64,000 nucleotides of DNA from Fen-1135 sp049521775. Lineage in GTDB: Bacteria > Desulfobacterota > Syntrophia > Syntrophales > UBA2185. Shown here in pieces: positions 63,441-64,000 of the stretch. Position 1 is the stretch's first letter; every line of letters starts with the position of its first letter. The position numbers were made by a program, and so were the translations under genes. The stretch covers positions 1-64,000 of the forward strand of contig JBEKOL010000015.1 of assembly GCA_049521775.1 (NCBI GenBank), given 5' to 3'. Below the pieces are notes generated by a model that searched no databases, was not told where the DNA came from, and worked only from the letters and a program-made list of their open reading frames with translations.

Positions 63441-64000
63441 TTTCGGCTCTCAATACAACCAGCTGATTGCCAGGCGTGTCCGGGAACACCAAGTCTACTG
63501 CCAGATTGAGCCACCGGATATTGATATCGCAAGAATCAAGACCGTGCAACCGGAGGGCATTATTCTGTCCGGAGGTCCCGCAAGCATTTACGAGAAAGGA
63601 AGCCCGAGGGCAGATAAAAAAATCTTTGACCTCGGTATTCCCGTATTAGGCATATGTTACGGCATGCAATTCATGGTCGATGCCCTTGGTGGAAAAGTAA
63701 TCGGAGCCGAAAAACGGGAATACGGTTTTGCCGAACTCAAAATCAAAATTTCATCAGGAATTTTCCCCGGTATAAACAAGGAGACGCGATGCTGGATGAG
63801 CCATGGAGACACCATTGGCGTCTTGCCGAAAGGTTTCAAAACCACTGCATCAACCCCCAACACGAAGATTGCCGCTGCTGAAAATGCATCCAGGCGATTA
63901 TACGGTTTACAGTTTCACCCGGAGGTTGTCCATACACCTGAAGGGAAAAAAATGATGGAGAACTTTCTCTTCAGTATCTGCAACTGCAAGAAAAGCTGGA
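63424..64000 (+). CDS. guaA: GMP synthase, N-terminal part (runs off the window)
   Basis: The frame opens at ATG 63424, overlapping carA by 17 bp, and is still open at the right edge (192 codons). LIIDFGSQYNQLIARRVRE, ILSGGPASIYEKG, the nucleophile Cys in GICYGMQFM, WMSHGDTI and FHPEVVHT identify the glutaminase domain of GuaA. The ATP-pyrophosphatase and dimerisation domains lie outside. The tight overlap with carA suggests joint translation of two glutamine-using enzymes. Confidence 0.93.
   Translation, partial: MILIIDFGSQYNQLIARRVREHQVYCQIEPPDIDIARIKTVQPEGIILSGGPASIYEKGSPRADKKIFDLGIPVLGICYGMQFMVDALGGKVIGAEKREYGFAELKIKISSGIFPGINKETRCWMSHGDTIGVLPKGFKTTASTPNTKIAAAENASRRLYGLQFHPEVVHTPEGKKMMENFLFSICNCKKSW

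Overview
The window looks like chromosome from a free-living anaerobic Gram-negative bacterium, most probably a deltaproteobacterium/Desulfobacterota of the Syntrophales type. This is inferred from gene content only. The supporting genes are two sigma-54 activators, an MCP/CheW pair, a two-gene SufC-SufB machine without SufS or SufE, an ADP-forming acyl-CoA synthetase, a 1425-residue 2-hydroxyacyl-CoA dehydratase-type activase fusion, Mla-like genes, lipoproteins, and a glutamate synthase split into ferredoxin-like modules. I recognise no rRNA, tRNA, CRISPR array, prophage or insertion sequence.

Layout. 1-5336 (+): end of a hybrid histidine kinase, its NtrC-type regulator, a receiver-like orphan protein, a chemoreceptor and CheW. 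5545-9109 (-): the SufC/SufB pair and an MFS exporter with a promoter and a palindrome upstream. 9110-10134: about 1 kb with no recognisable gene. 10135-20038 (-): a cupin, a double-hotdog protein, a DUF2231 membrane protein, a phosphoesterase-nucleotidyltransferase fusion, a tautomerase, a flavodoxin-fold quinone reductase, EttA, and a thiM-thiE-HAD operon. 20274-26694: a diguanylate cyclase (+), then (-) peroxiredoxin, a Tat-exported Fe-S aldo/keto reductase, a DUF6599 protein, an MBL hydrolase with a TPR protein, and a phasin-like protein. 26874-33923: acyl-CoA synthetase (ADP-forming), a ParE/Phd toxin-antitoxin pair, small stress genes, two adjacent small exported-protein genes that both look frameshifted in 4-base G/C runs, a FabD-like acyltransferase and an exported glutaminyl cyclase. 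33988-42934 (-): PHP phosphoesterase, endonuclease III homologue, HtrA protease, the giant activase, a FAH-family hydrolase. 43278-46802 (+): an Mla-like cluster in which the ATPase position is held by a short ABC-like protein with no P-loop. 46815-50946 (-): pdxST, hisFH and a radical SAM protein. 51088-64000 (+): mnmG, a NifA-like activator, a three-gene glutamate synthase, glnA, a strongly self-complementary element, carA and the start of guaA.

How the genes work together. The right end is a nitrogen-assimilation block: a GAF-containing sigma-54 activator stands before glutamate synthase and glutamine synthetase, followed by the glutamine-consuming enzymes CarA and GuaA. PdxT and HisH nearby are also glutamine amidotransferases. 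The left end is sensory: kinase, sigma-54 regulator, chemoreceptor and CheW in one direction. The most unusual items are the P-loop-less ABC-like protein inside an Mla cluster, the 147-bp inverted-repeat element between glnA and carA, the phosphoesterase-nucleotidyltransferase fusion, and the receiver-like protein lacking phosphorylation residues behind a possible sigma-54 promoter. All calls rest on reading motifs by eye; no database search was run.
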